DNA of 64,000 nt from Bacteroidia bacterium (GCA_021153285.1 JAGKTT010000003.1:1-64000); one strand, 5' to 3'. Counted from the stretch's first letter, positions 44,009 to 53,742 are shown. Numbers and translations: made by a program. Notes: generated by a model from the letters alone, not told the origin.

Positions 44009-44794
44009 CTACTTCCTGATAAAAAGCACAGCCATCAGCGGCAGGGCGATTATAGCCATTGTGGCACTGATCGGCAGATATATTCCGAAGCTGACATATT
44101 TCACTACAAGATAAGTCACAAGCAGCAGCCCTACTCCCATAGCAGAAGATATCAGATAATGTTTTCTGATATCTGTACTCTTGCACACTATACGGCTGAG
44201 ATTCGGTACACCAAGAGATATGAAACCGATCGGGCCACATATTGACACTGAACTGGTTACAAGGAACATTATTGCCAGCAGAAGCAAAGCCTTGGCCATA
44301 TTGCTCAATTCAAATTCCCCGTTGAAATGCCTTGTCAGAAGTTTCGCAGACCATAATGCAGCCCCAAGCCCGAGAGCAAACAGAGCAAGAGAAAAGACAA
44401 TATCGCCACCGGTAACACCTTCAAGATTGAAATTGGCGGCTCCCCAGAGATAATATTGCTTCAATAGATCTCCATTTGGGGCGTTGGTGACAACAATAGT
44501 TCCGAGTGAGCCTATGAACGTGCCGAAAAGTATACCGAAAGTGATGAGATTCTGGGTACTCACCTTAAGAGTCACGAAGAAGCAGACAATCGTACACACC
44601 AACGTACAGATGAAGCTTCCTACGGTAAGCGAGCACCATCCCGTCATAGTAGCAGCAGCCGCTCCCAGGCAGGCTGCACTTCCCAGACCGAGACTATAGA
44701 CATCTCCCAGCTGATTTCGCCAGAGATATTGCATCTGGATACCTCCTATCGGAAGGGCAATCCCGGAAATCAAAACATATAAAAGGCTCAACAT
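44009..44794 (-). CDS. FecCD/BtuC-type ABC permease, short at the N-terminus
   Basis: 261 residues, where BtuC/FecCD permeases usually have about 330-350. The sequence starts directly with GIALPIGGIQMQYLWRNQLG, which in full-length relatives follows the first two transmembrane helices, so about 70 residues are missing. The rest is normal, including CGPIGFISLGVPNLSR (coupling region) and a LPISATMAIIALP C-terminus. It begins one base after the BtuB-like receptor stop, under the same cobalamin riboswitch, so a role in cobalamin or cobinamide uptake is likely. No ATPase or binding protein gene lies next to it. Whether it is a functional permease is open. Confidence 0.82.
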   Translation of the reverse strand: MLSLLYVLISGIALPIGGIQMQYLWRNQLGDVYSLGLGSAACLGAAAATMTGWCSLTVGSFICTLVCTIVCFFVTLKVSTQNLITFGILFGTFIGSLGTIVVTNAPNGDLLKQYYLWGAANFNLEGVTGGDIVFSLALFALGLGAALWSAKLLTRHFNGEFELSNMAKALLLLAIMFLVTSSVSICGPIGFISLGVPNLSRIVCKSTDIRKHYLISSAMGVGLLLVTYLVVKYVSFGIYLPISATMAIIALPLMAVLFIRK

Positions 44795-44795
44795 A

Positions 44796-46610
44796 TCAGA
44801 AACTGTATTCTATTCCACCGATGAAATTTCTTCCAGGCATAGGGTAACCGCTGACTGTCTCATATCTGCAGTCCGCAAGATTCCTGGCAGACACCTTGAA
44901 AGCAAGGCTGCCGGCTTTCTTCAGAGACAGGGTCTTCGAAAATTCCACATCCAAAGTATTCCAGGCAGGAAGGTCTCCATATCCGTCTGTCCTTCCTCCA
45001 CGCCATTGCCAGGATGGACTCAGGTTCCATCCCTTCCAAGACAATCCGACACGGAATATTGCAATATGTCTGGCAATATATGGTATCTGCAGGCCGAAGG
45101 AATCGCTTCCTGAAGTCCTGTCTACCGCCGATTGGTATGTATATTGACCTTTTGCATCGAAGACCCAGCTGTTCCCCGAATACCGGAAACCGGCCGAAGC
45201 ATCATAACCGACTGACAGCACCTTGCCGATATTGTACGGCTGCCAGATGTTCGGATCAGCCTCGCTTGGCGCTGATATAATCTTATCTGTCAACCAGTTA
45301 CAGAACGCATCCAGCTTAGCTTCGATTCTCCAGCGATTGCCTGTCCTCCTGTTGAAATCGACTCCGAGGTCAACCATCCAGACATCTTCCGGTTTCAGAT
45401 CCGGATTGCCATAGCCGATATAGTAGAGTTCGTTGAATACCGGCACCCTATATGCACGTCGTGCGAATGCTCTTATGTCAAACCCATTGAAAGCCGTGTA
45501 TCTGACATCGAGAGAAGGAGACACCGCATTCCTTGACTCTTTTCCTTTATCATATGCTCCGTAATATTCCACTGCTGCATTAGCGGCAAGTCTGCCGGAA
45601 GTATAAGAGGCGGCTACAGCAGAGAATGCACTCAGGCGCGAAGCATCATAATTCGAAGAATTCAATCTATCCCAATGCACATCTGCAGCAAGAGACAATT
45701 TCAGGCCTTGGGTAATCTGAAAGCTATGGGATGAATTCAATTGTACCTCGGTCTGGCCATAGTTGCTGTCACCGTATATACTTGAGTAATATATGTCATC
45801 GTAGCCGGCCTTCAAGCTAAGATTCAGTGTATATAAAGGCGAGAATCTGTTTGTGAGCCTACCCTGCACAAAGGCATTCATATCCTTCTGTCTGTCATCC
45901 GATGGCCAGGAAACCGATCCCGGGGTACCTCTTTCAGCTGTATTGAAATACGCCTTTATATGATAATCACCACCGGCAAGTATTCCCCAAAGATCGAGGC
46001 CGGACCTTATCTGGCTGATATCATTGTTCGAACGCCTGCTGCCATCTCCATAGCTGTAATCTCCTTTACTGAACACCCCGGATGCATTTGCCGACAATGA
46101 GACTCTGTCAGAAAGACGGAAATCCATTCTTGCAGAAGGGAGATATGTACCGAATGAACCAGCAGACAATCGGACTGAGCCTGCTACAGGAATATGTCCG
46201 AAGGAAGGTCTGGCAGTATTGAAGGACACACTGTTCTGAGCATAATCAAGCACGACCTCACTGAAATTATCCACCCCTATCATTCCGAGGTCATTCTGTC
46301 CTGACTGGACGTTACCCACCTTGACACCGTCGATATAAACTGCCGTATGAGCGCTACCCAATCCCCTGAGACTCACAGTCTTGAGACCAGCAAATCCACC
46401 ATTGTCCCCGATATGTATTCCGGGACTTTGCAGAAGAATATCCGACACTGAAAATGAATTGACTGACGCAAGTGTGTCTTTTCGGGATATGACCACGCCC
46501 TTGTCTGCTGTGACTGTAACAGAGTGTAATGTATCTGTTACCGGTTCAAGAGAACCTGAAGGCAGACCCGAATATATCAGGCCTGCTGAAATAAGAATTG
46601 AAAATAACAT
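44796..46610 (-). CDS. btuB: TonB-dependent outer-membrane receptor, BtuB-like (cobalamin)
   Basis: 604 residues. Signal peptide from MLFSILISAGLIYSG. The plug domain carries TLHSVTVTADKG and LQSPGIHIGDNGGFAGLKTV, with SLRGLGSAHTAVYIDGVKVG, and is followed by a 22-strand barrel region ending in aromatic Phe (GGIEYSF). A cobalamin riboswitch immediately upstream gives the substrate. An in-frame extension to 46766 is only translation of the riboswitch and is rejected; the ATG at 46610 is used. One base before the permease gene. Confidence 0.9.
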   Translation of the reverse strand: MLFSILISAGLIYSGLPSGSLEPVTDTLHSVTVTADKGVVISRKDTLASVNSFSVSDILLQSPGIHIGDNGGFAGLKTVSLRGLGSAHTAVYIDGVKVGNVQSGQNDLGMIGVDNFSEVVLDYAQNSVSFNTARPSFGHIPVAGSVRLSAGSFGTYLPSARMDFRLSDRVSLSANASGVFSKGDYSYGDGSRRSNNDISQIRSGLDLWGILAGGDYHIKAYFNTAERGTPGSVSWPSDDRQKDMNAFVQGRLTNRFSPLYTLNLSLKAGYDDIYYSSIYGDSNYGQTEVQLNSSHSFQITQGLKLSLAADVHWDRLNSSNYDASRLSAFSAVAASYTSGRLAANAAVEYYGAYDKGKESRNAVSPSLDVRYTAFNGFDIRAFARRAYRVPVFNELYYIGYGNPDLKPEDVWMVDLGVDFNRRTGNRWRIEAKLDAFCNWLTDKIISAPSEADPNIWQPYNIGKVLSVGYDASAGFRYSGNSWVFDAKGQYTYQSAVDRTSGSDSFGLQIPYIARHIAIFRVGLSWKGWNLSPSWQWRGGRTDGYGDLPAWNTLDVEFSKTLSLKKAGSLAFKVSARNLADCRYETVSGYPMPGRNFIGGIEYSF

Positions 46611-46667
46611 TTGTTTACGCCTTAACAGAAGCCTGCCCCCGGGCTCCATTCGTTTGACTTGACTATG

Positions 46668-46806
46668 GCAGGTCTTCGGACTCACCTCCGCATCCTGCGC
46701 CTTCTCACAGCCATATGCTGCAATGGCATAATGCAGGTGCGTTCTGAGATTTACCGCTGCGGGCACAGTTCCGGATTCGCACCGGATTTCCTTGCTCCAT
46801 AATCCC
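46668..46806 (-). promoter_or_regulatory. Cobalamin riboswitch
   Basis: On the minus strand the conserved core is plain: AAATCCGGTGCGAATCCGG, then CCCGCAGCGGTAA and finally GAGTCCGAAGACCTGCC. This is the AdoCbl/B12 class. The -7 box TATATTTG (46818-46811) is just upstream. Past the aptamer, GGGGGCAGGC (about 46641-46632) can pair with the CCTGCC at the aptamer's 3' edge, a likely expression switch. It controls btuB and the short permease, turning them off when B12 is abundant. Confidence 0.92.
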
Positions 46807-46810
46807 GGTA

Positions 46811-46818
46811 CAAATATA
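46811..46818 (-). promoter_or_regulatory. -7 box of the cobalamin-riboswitch transcript
   Basis: TATATTTG on the minus strand, directly before the riboswitch. No -33 TTTG at the usual spacing. Confidence 0.5.
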
Positions 46819-46847
46819 GGCGTTATTTATCAGAAGCTGATAAAAAA

Positions 46848-47339
46848 TCAAAGAGTTTTGACAATGGACTCATATAGATTCCTGCAACCGTCTTCAAGAA
46901 GATCCAGAACGAGACTGAACCCTTCCGAACCCATATAATACGGATCAGGGATATAAGATATCTTGTGATCAGTCAGATAGGAAGCCATTCTGACTATCTT
47001 ATGGCTGTCTTCCACCGAAGGTGCAAGATGCATCAGATCTTCATAATTCTGGTCATCCATCGCCACAATCAGGTCAAAATCCGGGAAATCATAACCACGG
47101 ACCTGACGTGCGCTATGCGTAAGCCCATATCCACGATACAAAGCCGCAGTTCGCATACGTCTGTCAGGATGAGCCCCGCTATGACCTCCATATATGCCGG
47201 CAGAATCCGCCTCGATCCTGTCCTGCATTGAATTTTCCCTGACGATATGTTCGAATATACCCTGAGCTGCCGGAGAGCGGCATATGTTTCCCAGGCACAC
47301 GAAAAGGACTTTGTATTTGTTGTTGATATGATTCTCCAT
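46848..47339 (-). CDS. Low-molecular-weight protein tyrosine phosphatase
   Basis: 163 residues. The signature CLGNICRS puts the catalytic Cys15 five residues before Arg21, and the general-acid motif DPYY (IPDPYYMG) is near residue 131. Cytoplasmic enzyme that dephosphorylates protein tyrosine, often linked to capsule or arginine phosphate control. It lies 15 bases after alanine racemase (alr), so it may be co-transcribed. Confidence 0.92.
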   Translation of the reverse strand: MENHINNKYKVLFVCLGNICRSPAAQGIFEHIVRENSMQDRIEADSAGIYGGHSGAHPDRRMRTAALYRGYGLTHSARQVRGYDFPDFDLIVAMDDQNYEDLMHLAPSVEDSHKIVRMASYLTDHKISYIPDPYYMGSEGFSLVLDLLEDGCRNLYESIVKTL

Positions 47340-47354
47340 AGCTGCAAACTTGTA

Positions 47355-48476
47355 TTAGCGGTAGTCGCCGCTTATGATGATTCTCTCGATTCGACGGGGA
47401 ACCGATGTAAGAATCTCATATGGTATGGTTCCGAGAATATCAGCCAGTTCGGTAATTGCAGGTTCTTCACCGAAGATTGTCACAGTATCTCCCACTTTCA
47501 CATCGACACCTGTAACATCAAGCATTGTCATATCCATACATATATTGCCGATGGTCGGTACGCGATGACCATTTACCATAAAACTTCCCTTGCCACAGCT
47601 AAGATGTCTGTCAAGTCCGTCTGCATATCCTACAGGTATGGTAGCTATCACAGTTCCCTCAGATGCAATCTTTCCGTGACGGCCATATCCTATAGTTCCG
47701 TCCTCAGGCTTTAAGGTCTTAATCTGAAGGACCTTGCATTTGAAGGAAGCCACTGTAGCCAGACGAGTTCCTGGCAATGAACTCACTCCATAGATACCGA
47801 TTCCCAGACGTACCATATCGAACTGATACTCGGGAAATCTCTCGATTCCGGCCGAATTAAGTATGTGATAAAGAGGCTTATATCCCAGACTCTCTGTAAG
47901 TCTGTCCGCGTTTGTCTGGAAAAGTCTTATCTGGCTGATGGTGAAGTCATCACAAGAAGGATCATCTGCCGCTGCGAGGTGAGAATATACAGATTTCACC
48001 TTGACACTACGACACGAGGACAGGAATTCGAGAAGTTCCGGAATCTCATCACTCATAAAGCCAAGCCTGTGCATTCCTGTATCGATCTTTATATGAACGG
48101 GGAAGTCTGTCACTCCCCTCTTTTCCAGGACCTCACAAAGAATCCTGAGTGAACACATATTCGGGATACCGGGCTCGAGACCGTAGTTTACAATCTGCTC
48201 AAAAGAGTCGGTACCTGCAGTCAAGACCATTATCGGTGACTTGATTCCGGCCTGACGCAGTTCTATGCCTTCTACAGGATAAGCTACGGCGAGATAATTT
48301 GCTCCAGCCTGCTCCATAAGAGAAGCGAACTGCACTGCTCCGTGTCCGTAGGCGTTGGCCTTGACAAGAACAAGAAGTCTGGTGGATGCTTCAAGCTTGG
48401 ATCTGAAATATCTATAGTTTTCAAGGCAGCTATCCAGATTGATCTCAAGCCTTGAAAATTCATTACTAATGTACAT
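47355..48476 (-). CDS. alr: Alanine racemase
   Basis: 373 residues. Converts L-alanine to D-alanine for peptidoglycan; Lys39 in VKANAYGHG binds pyridoxal phosphate, and the second catalytic base is the Tyr in PVGYADGLDR (about residue 276). Length and motif order match stand-alone Alr. Upstream there is a -7 box TAATTTTG (48511-48504) on the minus strand. First of a two-gene unit with the tyrosine phosphatase. Confidence 0.94.
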   Translation of the reverse strand: MYISNEFSRLEINLDSCLENYRYFRSKLEASTRLLVLVKANAYGHGAVQFASLMEQAGANYLAVAYPVEGIELRQAGIKSPIMVLTAGTDSFEQIVNYGLEPGIPNMCSLRILCEVLEKRGVTDFPVHIKIDTGMHRLGFMSDEIPELLEFLSSCRSVKVKSVYSHLAAADDPSCDDFTISQIRLFQTNADRLTESLGYKPLYHILNSAGIERFPEYQFDMVRLGIGIYGVSSLPGTRLATVASFKCKVLQIKTLKPEDGTIGYGRHGKIASEGTVIATIPVGYADGLDRHLSCGKGSFMVNGHRVPTIGNICMDMTMLDVTGVDVKVGDTVTIFGEEPAITELADILGTIPYEILTSVPRRIERIIISGDYR

Positions 48477-48538
48477 TGCTAAATTCCGTCAATATTTGAA
48501 CAGCAAAATTACTAAATATTCTGACAAAATATGTCATT

Positions 48539-48570
48539 TTTGTAGCAGGCTTGTTATTTGCATATATTTG
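48539..48570 (+). promoter_or_regulatory. Promoter of the zinc peptidase gene
   Basis: TTTG (48539-48542), 20 bases, TATATTTG (48563-48570): perfect consensus. The leader of about 80 bases holds nothing recognised. Confidence 0.7.
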
Positions 48571-48654
48571 CCGCCGGCAAACAAACCGTCAGTTGCCTCT
48601 GAAAGCAAGACAAAATGTCAGTACCAACGAAAAAACAATTAAACTTATAGAATT

Positions 48655-49326
48655 ATGAACATCTGGATCATTATGATCATCATTATGGCTCTGAGTCTCG
48701 TCATTCAGCAGACATTGCAGAGTCGTTTCAACAAGTATTCGAAAGTAGGTCTCCCCAGCGGAATGTCTGGAGCTGAGGTAGCACAGAAAATGCTCCGCGA
48801 CCACGGAATATATGACGTCAAGGTTGTTCCGGCAAGCGGTATGCTTACAGACCATTTCAACCCTCAGACCAAGACAGTAGCTTTGAGTGAAGGTGTCTAT
48901 GCCAGCAGAAGCGTTGCCGCAGCCGCCGTAGCTGCCCACGAATGCGGACACGCAGTGCAGCACGCCTACGGATACGCGCCTCTGAGAATGCGTTCGGCTC
49001 TTGTACCGGTAGTCAGCTTCGCATCCAATATCGTACAATGGATACTTCTGGCGGGAGTACTGATGATCAATATTTTTCCTGGACTTATATGGATCGGTAT
49101 CATCCTTTTTGCATCCAGCACCCTTTTCAGTTTCATTACTCTCCCTGTAGAGATCAATGCCAGTACCAGGGCAATCTCCTGGCTCACTCAGTCCGGAATC
49201 ACCGACGGTCAGACCCGTCCGATGGCAATCGACGCGCTCAAATGGGCCGCATACACCTATGTAGTGGCAGCCCTCGGTTCGCTTGCGACCCTTTTCTACT
49301 ATATCGGAATAGCCCGCAGAGACTGA
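48655..49326 (+). CDS. Membrane zinc metallopeptidase (YugP-type, PF04298)
   Basis: 223 residues. N-terminal membrane helix, then the zinc motif HECGH (His95, Glu96, His99) in AAHECGHAVQHAYGY, and three more membrane segments (about 115-150 and 195-218). Family members are inner-membrane gluzincins of unknown substrate. The ORF begins at the ATG and is followed by a bidirectional terminator. Confidence 0.9.
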   Translation: MNIWIIMIIIMALSLVIQQTLQSRFNKYSKVGLPSGMSGAEVAQKMLRDHGIYDVKVVPASGMLTDHFNPQTKTVALSEGVYASRSVAAAAVAAHECGHAVQHAYGYAPLRMRSALVPVVSFASNIVQWILLAGVLMINIFPGLIWIGIILFASSTLFSFITLPVEINASTRAISWLTQSGITDGQTRPMAIDALKWAAYTYVVAALGSLATLFYYIGIARRD

Positions 49327-49358
49327 TAATAAGCTACAGCCAAAGACAACTGATCAAA

Positions 49359-49388
49359 AAAAGCCAGCGGTATATATCGCTGGCTTTT
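49359..49388. terminator. Bidirectional terminator
   Basis: AAAAGCCAGCG (49359-49369) pairs with CGCTGGCTTTT (49378-49388). A U-run follows in both directions, ending the zinc peptidase (plus) and the DUF4886 operon (minus). Confidence 0.9.
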
Positions 49389-49409
49389 AATATATTTATC
49401 CGTACAAGA

Positions 49410-50246
49410 TTATTTTATTCTGCTGATCTTCGACGGCTTTCTTACAGCCTTTCTTGCAGCCTTCTGCGCAGCCTTGCACTGCTGTGGAGTCATTCCCTCT
49501 GGACAATATGTATTGCCTACAGGATTCTTGCCAAGCACAGCCTGAAGCCAGGTGCAGGAAGCAACATACCTTCCTACCGGACGACTCAGATGATATCCGT
49601 CTCGCGTCAGGTCATCCCCCAGAATCGATGTTCTGGCATTCTGTATAGCCGTTCCGGACGGAATCAGAATCTTTATGTCCTTGATTTGAGGGATTACTTC
49701 ATTTACTGTCGAAATAATTGCATTATACATCTGCATCTGATCCTTGCCATACCTATGATATTCCGGATGAGTGGAATTCTTCGAATATGCCCAGGTCTGA
49801 TGAAACATAAACACTGCATCCTCAGGAACACGGGCTTTCACATATTCCACGAGTTCTGGAAGCAATGCATAGCTCTCCGGTATTCCGGAAAACGCACTAC
49901 CCTGCTGGAATGATACATAGTCCCAATCCTCATCTGCAAGGCCTCGCGCCATCGTATATCCATATTCAATGGTTCTCACCCCTTCTGCATCGATCTTTCT
50001 GAATTCGTAGTCAGCTACATCTCCACGGAGATATTTCACGTGTCTTTCAATTGAACATCCGGCTTTATAAATATTGCCGATAACGATTGTCAGTCCCTCT
50101 GCCTTAGCCAGTCCGTGCAGGTGTTCTTCGATAGCATCATCCGAAAAACTGTTACCGATGGCAAGTACCTTCAAAGTGTCATTTTGAGCAAAACTGCATA
50201 CTGAAGCAGCCAGAACTGCCATCAAAACAAATAAAAATCTTTTCAT
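49410..50246 (-). CDS. DUF4886 protein, SGNH-hydrolase-like, secreted
   Basis: 278 residues; signal peptide to about residue 20 (CSFAQ). GNSFSDDAIEE near residue 31 resembles SGNH block I (catalytic Ser), and DGYHLSRP near 215-222 the block V with Asp and His. This suggests a carbohydrate esterase-like hydrolase, but the substrate is unknown. The C-terminus is a lysine/arginine-rich tail (AARKAVRKPSKISRIK). It lies 11 bases after the M28 membrane peptidase and shares its transcript. Confidence 0.82.
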   Translation of the reverse strand: MKRFLFVLMAVLAASVCSFAQNDTLKVLAIGNSFSDDAIEEHLHGLAKAEGLTIVIGNIYKAGCSIERHVKYLRGDVADYEFRKIDAEGVRTIEYGYTMARGLADEDWDYVSFQQGSAFSGIPESYALLPELVEYVKARVPEDAVFMFHQTWAYSKNSTHPEYHRYGKDQMQMYNAIISTVNEVIPQIKDIKILIPSGTAIQNARTSILGDDLTRDGYHLSRPVGRYVASCTWLQAVLGKNPVGNTYCPEGMTPQQCKAAQKAARKAVRKPSKISRIK

Positions 50247-50257
50247 ATTGTCTTTTA

Positions 50258-51976
50258 TTATTTCTTATAAGCTGACAAATACATATCCGCCATCGGAACA
50301 AGCACCATAAAATCGAAGAATGCCAGCATTGCTACCGCACCGAAAGCTCCGATAGTGAGCGCCATTGCCAGAGCGTACAGGAATGAGAAGGCGTGCAGAA
50401 GAATCAACGCAATCGCAGCAAGCAGCCATATCTTCAACGAAGTGAGGCGATACAGAATCAATGCAATTGTACCGAACGCGAGCGGTATGAAGAACATTAG
50501 ATTCTCTCCAAGGGTGAATAAAAGAACCGCACTCAGAATGAACATAAGCGCCAATGTACCATAAAGTTTATTTCCGGCATATCGTGCAGCTGCATTTGCG
50601 GCAGCACTTGCTCTCATTGAAGCTGATGTTTTACGGACAGCAGCAGATCTTCCACGAAGATACAGAAGCACAATGCACGCAGCCATCAATACTGTCGATA
50701 CAATCATTGCAATATTGTCAAAAGTAACACCGTGCATCACACCGAAGAGCTTGAACTTTGCTCCGCAGATGAGAGCGCATAAATAAGCAATCAGTTCACC
50801 AAGAACAAGCATAGCGACTCCGATTCCAAGTACGGCAAGGGAAGACTTGAACACCTTTGATGCATTTAGTCTTCCGCGTACTCCTTCGAGGGCAAAGGCC
50901 AGAAGGAAAAGGAGGAAGACTACGATATTCACCACCTTGTACACAACCTTGCTGAAATTGAAGAGTCCAAGTACAGGAATTGTGAAATTCACAGTATCAT
51001 CCTCAGCCTTGAAGTAATCTCTGTCGGCATAGATCTCGTTTGTAAGATACTCTTTGGCAACAGGTACGATCTGAGCTCCGTAATGCTGGATGGATCTGGC
51101 GCTGATGTTACTGAAATTGTCCAGATCGGTATGATAATGGTTCACATCCACAATAGTGGAGAAATTCATTCCTGGCACTTCATCCTTCACGATGGTGAAA
51201 TCAGTAAAGTTAGGCATAAAGTTATACACCACGGTTGTCAGTGAATATGTAAACGGATACTTTGCAGCCTTGGCATAAAGATCCATAACCTTCTCATTAC
51301 CAGGGCAGGTCTCGAAAAGCAGAGCCGGTCCCCAAGGTCCTCGCGCCTCGACATTGATCATAAAGCCTACATTGTCGAAAATCTGTCTGTCGTTGGCCCA
51401 GGCTGCCTTCATACCCATCATACCGACCTCCTCTGCATCAGTGAAGAGCACCTTGATACCCTGCTTCCAGTCCTGACGATACTTCAGGGCCTGACTTACT
51501 GTTTCGAGAATGGTACTTACTCCATAGCCATCGTCAGCAGCGCCATATGACCATACGGTATCCTTCGGCATCGGCTGGGAATACCTGGAATCATAATGAG
51601 CTACCATAAGAAGATAGGACGGATCTTCTGACTGGGTAAGCGGAGAAAATTCCGCAAGAATATTGACAGCATCAAATGTATATACAACGTGTTTGTTCTC
51701 AGGTCCGACTAGAGAATCATATTTATAAAGACTCACAGTATCGGCACCGAGCTGTTCAAGTCTCTGAATCAGATACTCACGTACTGCCGCTCTTTCCTGA
51801 GGATGAGCCACCGAATGGTGTTCCTTTGACATCACTTCAATATCCTTGACTGCTCTGGATGCTGAAAATCCTTCTGCATCAACAGGTTCTGCACCAGGGC
51901 GTGTCCACAGGCCATAAGCCAGAAAACCTGCGATGATGACAGTGACAGCAAGAATCAATGGTCTGAATTTATTCAT
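50258..51976 (-). CDS. M28-family membrane metallopeptidase
   Basis: 572 residues. N-terminal membrane anchor (about 7-23), then an M28 domain (about 40-310) with zinc ligands in MVAHYDSR (His127), GAADDGYG (Asp148), FTDAEEVGMMG (Glu182, Glu183), and a C-terminal part with about seven transmembrane helices (about 345-565), similar in layout to the ER metallopeptidase ERMP1 group. Unlike the other two M28 genes in the window, all ligand and catalytic residues are kept. Faces the periplasm by topology. Operon with the DUF4886 gene. Confidence 0.88.
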   Translation of the reverse strand: MNKFRPLILAVTVIIAGFLAYGLWTRPGAEPVDAEGFSASRAVKDIEVMSKEHHSVAHPQERAAVREYLIQRLEQLGADTVSLYKYDSLVGPENKHVVYTFDAVNILAEFSPLTQSEDPSYLLMVAHYDSRYSQPMPKDTVWSYGAADDGYGVSTILETVSQALKYRQDWKQGIKVLFTDAEEVGMMGMKAAWANDRQIFDNVGFMINVEARGPWGPALLFETCPGNEKVMDLYAKAAKYPFTYSLTTVVYNFMPNFTDFTIVKDEVPGMNFSTIVDVNHYHTDLDNFSNISARSIQHYGAQIVPVAKEYLTNEIYADRDYFKAEDDTVNFTIPVLGLFNFSKVVYKVVNIVVFLLFLLAFALEGVRGRLNASKVFKSSLAVLGIGVAMLVLGELIAYLCALICGAKFKLFGVMHGVTFDNIAMIVSTVLMAACIVLLYLRGRSAAVRKTSASMRASAAANAAARYAGNKLYGTLALMFILSAVLLFTLGENLMFFIPLAFGTIALILYRLTSLKIWLLAAIALILLHAFSFLYALAMALTIGAFGAVAMLAFFDFMVLVPMADMYLSAYKK

Positions 51977-52038
51977 TTCTTTAGGTATTAGTATTTTACA
52001 CTCTATAAAAGATTTCTTCCATTTCAGCTTTACTCAAA

Positions 52039-53718
52039 TTACTCAGCCATCAGCTTCTTGTACTTGAATCGCTTAGGTTCTTCATTGCCGAGACGGCGTT
52101 TCTTGTTCTCCTCGTACTCCGAGTATGTTCCTTCAAAGAAGTAAACCTGCGAATCGCCCTCAAATGCAAGTATATGAGTAGCGATTCGATCCAGGAACCA
52201 ACGATCGTGTGAAATCACCACAGCACATCCGGCAAAGTTCTCAAGACCTTCCTCGAGAGCACGGATAGTGTTCACATCCACATCATTGGTAGGCTCGTCA
52301 AGAAGGAGCACGTTACCCTCGTCCTTGAGAGTCAGAGCCAGATGGAGACGATTTCTTTCACCACCTGAAAGTATGCCGCAAAGTTTCTCCTGATCAGCAC
52401 CTGAGAAATTGAAACGAGAAACATATGCTCTCGCATTGACCTCTCTCTTACCAAGTCTGACAAACTCTGAATTTTCTGCTATTGTCTCATATACAGTCTT
52501 TTCCGGATCGATACTCTTGTGCTGCTGATCCACATATGCGATCTTGACTGTCTCTCCGAGAGTGATCTCTCCTGAATCGGGAGTATCGAGTCCCATAATA
52601 AGACGGAATAGAGTGGTCTTACCGGCACCGTTAGGACCTATCACTCCTACGATACCTGCCGGAGGAAGCACGAAATTGAGATTCTCATAAAGAAGTTTGT
52701 CGCCATATCCCTTGGAAACGTTCTTGAACTCGATGACCTTGTTACCGAGTCGCGGTCCGTTAGGAATGAAGATCTCGAGATTTGCCTCTTTCTCACGTCC
52801 GTCATCGGCTGCAAGCTTCTCATAAGCTCCCAGACGGGCCTTAGACTTGGCGTGACGGGCCTTAGGAGCCATTCTCACCCACTCAAGCTCGCGCTCCAGA
52901 GCCTTGCGACGCTTACTCTCCTGCTTTTCCTCCTGAGCCAGACGGGTGCTCTTCTGATCAAGCCAAGAAGAATAATTTCCCTTCCAAGGAATACCCTCTC
53001 CTCGGTCAAGCTCAAGTATCCATCCTGCTACGTTATCAAGGAAATAACGGTCGTGGGTCACGGCGATGACCGTACCCTTGTACTGCTGAAGATGAGCCTC
53101 AAGCCACTGGATACTCTCTGTATCAAGGTGGTTGGTAGGCTCGTCAAGCAGAAGAACGTCAGGCTGGCGAAGAAGGAGACGGCAAAGTGCCACACGACGA
53201 CGCTCACCACCACTGAGATTTGCGACCAAGGCATCTGAAGGAGGACACTGAAGGGCATCCATAGCTCTCTCCAGCTTTGAATCGATTTCCCATCCTCCGC
53301 AGTTCTCGATTTTCTCTGTAAGCTCGCCTTGACGCTCTATAAGAGCGGCCATCTCTTCATCAGACATAGGCTCGCAGAACTTCAGATTCACCTCTTCATA
53401 TTCCTTAAGGATGTCCATAACCTCCTGGACTCCTTCCTGAACCACTTCTATAACTGTCTTGTTCGGATCCATCTGCGGTTCCTGCTCCAGATATCCGACT
53501 GAATATCCCGGTGCCCAGACGACTTCTCCCTGGTATCCTTTCTCGATACCTGCAATGATCTTCATCAAGGTAGACTTTCCTGATCCGTTCAGACCGACGA
53601 TACCGATCTTGGCTCCATAAAAGAAAGACAGATAGATGTCCTTGAGGATCACCCTATTGTTATGAGGAAGGATCTTACCTACCCCGTTCATTGAAAAAAT
53701 AATCTTCTCGTCTGCCAT
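52039..53718 (-). CDS. ettA: EttA, energy-dependent translational throttle, ABC-F protein
   Basis: 559 residues, close to the 555 of E. coli EttA. Two ATPase cassettes: Walker A GLNGSGKST (about 43) and GPNGAGKTT (about 360), signatures NLSGGERRRVAL and ILSGGERNRLHL, joined by the arm/linker with charged coiled region. No transmembrane segments. Binds the ribosomal E site and gates elongation according to ATP/ADP. A consensus promoter lies upstream (53743-53773). Confidence 0.94.
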   Translation of the reverse strand: MADEKIIFSMNGVGKILPHNNRVILKDIYLSFFYGAKIGIVGLNGSGKSTLMKIIAGIEKGYQGEVVWAPGYSVGYLEQEPQMDPNKTVIEVVQEGVQEVMDILKEYEEVNLKFCEPMSDEEMAALIERQGELTEKIENCGGWEIDSKLERAMDALQCPPSDALVANLSGGERRRVALCRLLLRQPDVLLLDEPTNHLDTESIQWLEAHLQQYKGTVIAVTHDRYFLDNVAGWILELDRGEGIPWKGNYSSWLDQKSTRLAQEEKQESKRRKALERELEWVRMAPKARHAKSKARLGAYEKLAADDGREKEANLEIFIPNGPRLGNKVIEFKNVSKGYGDKLLYENLNFVLPPAGIVGVIGPNGAGKTTLFRLIMGLDTPDSGEITLGETVKIAYVDQQHKSIDPEKTVYETIAENSEFVRLGKREVNARAYVSRFNFSGADQEKLCGILSGGERNRLHLALTLKDEGNVLLLDEPTNDVDVNTIRALEEGLENFAGCAVVISHDRWFLDRIATHILAFEGDSQVYFFEGTYSEYEENKKRRLGNEEPKRFKYKKLMAE

Positions 53719-53742
53719 AACTAACTATAATTTAATTTTTTG

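Noticed and set aside
46611..46766. Possible longer start of the BtuB-like receptor
   Set aside because: The extension is only the cobalamin riboswitch read as protein; it contains no signal peptide and the ATG at 46610 starts one directly.
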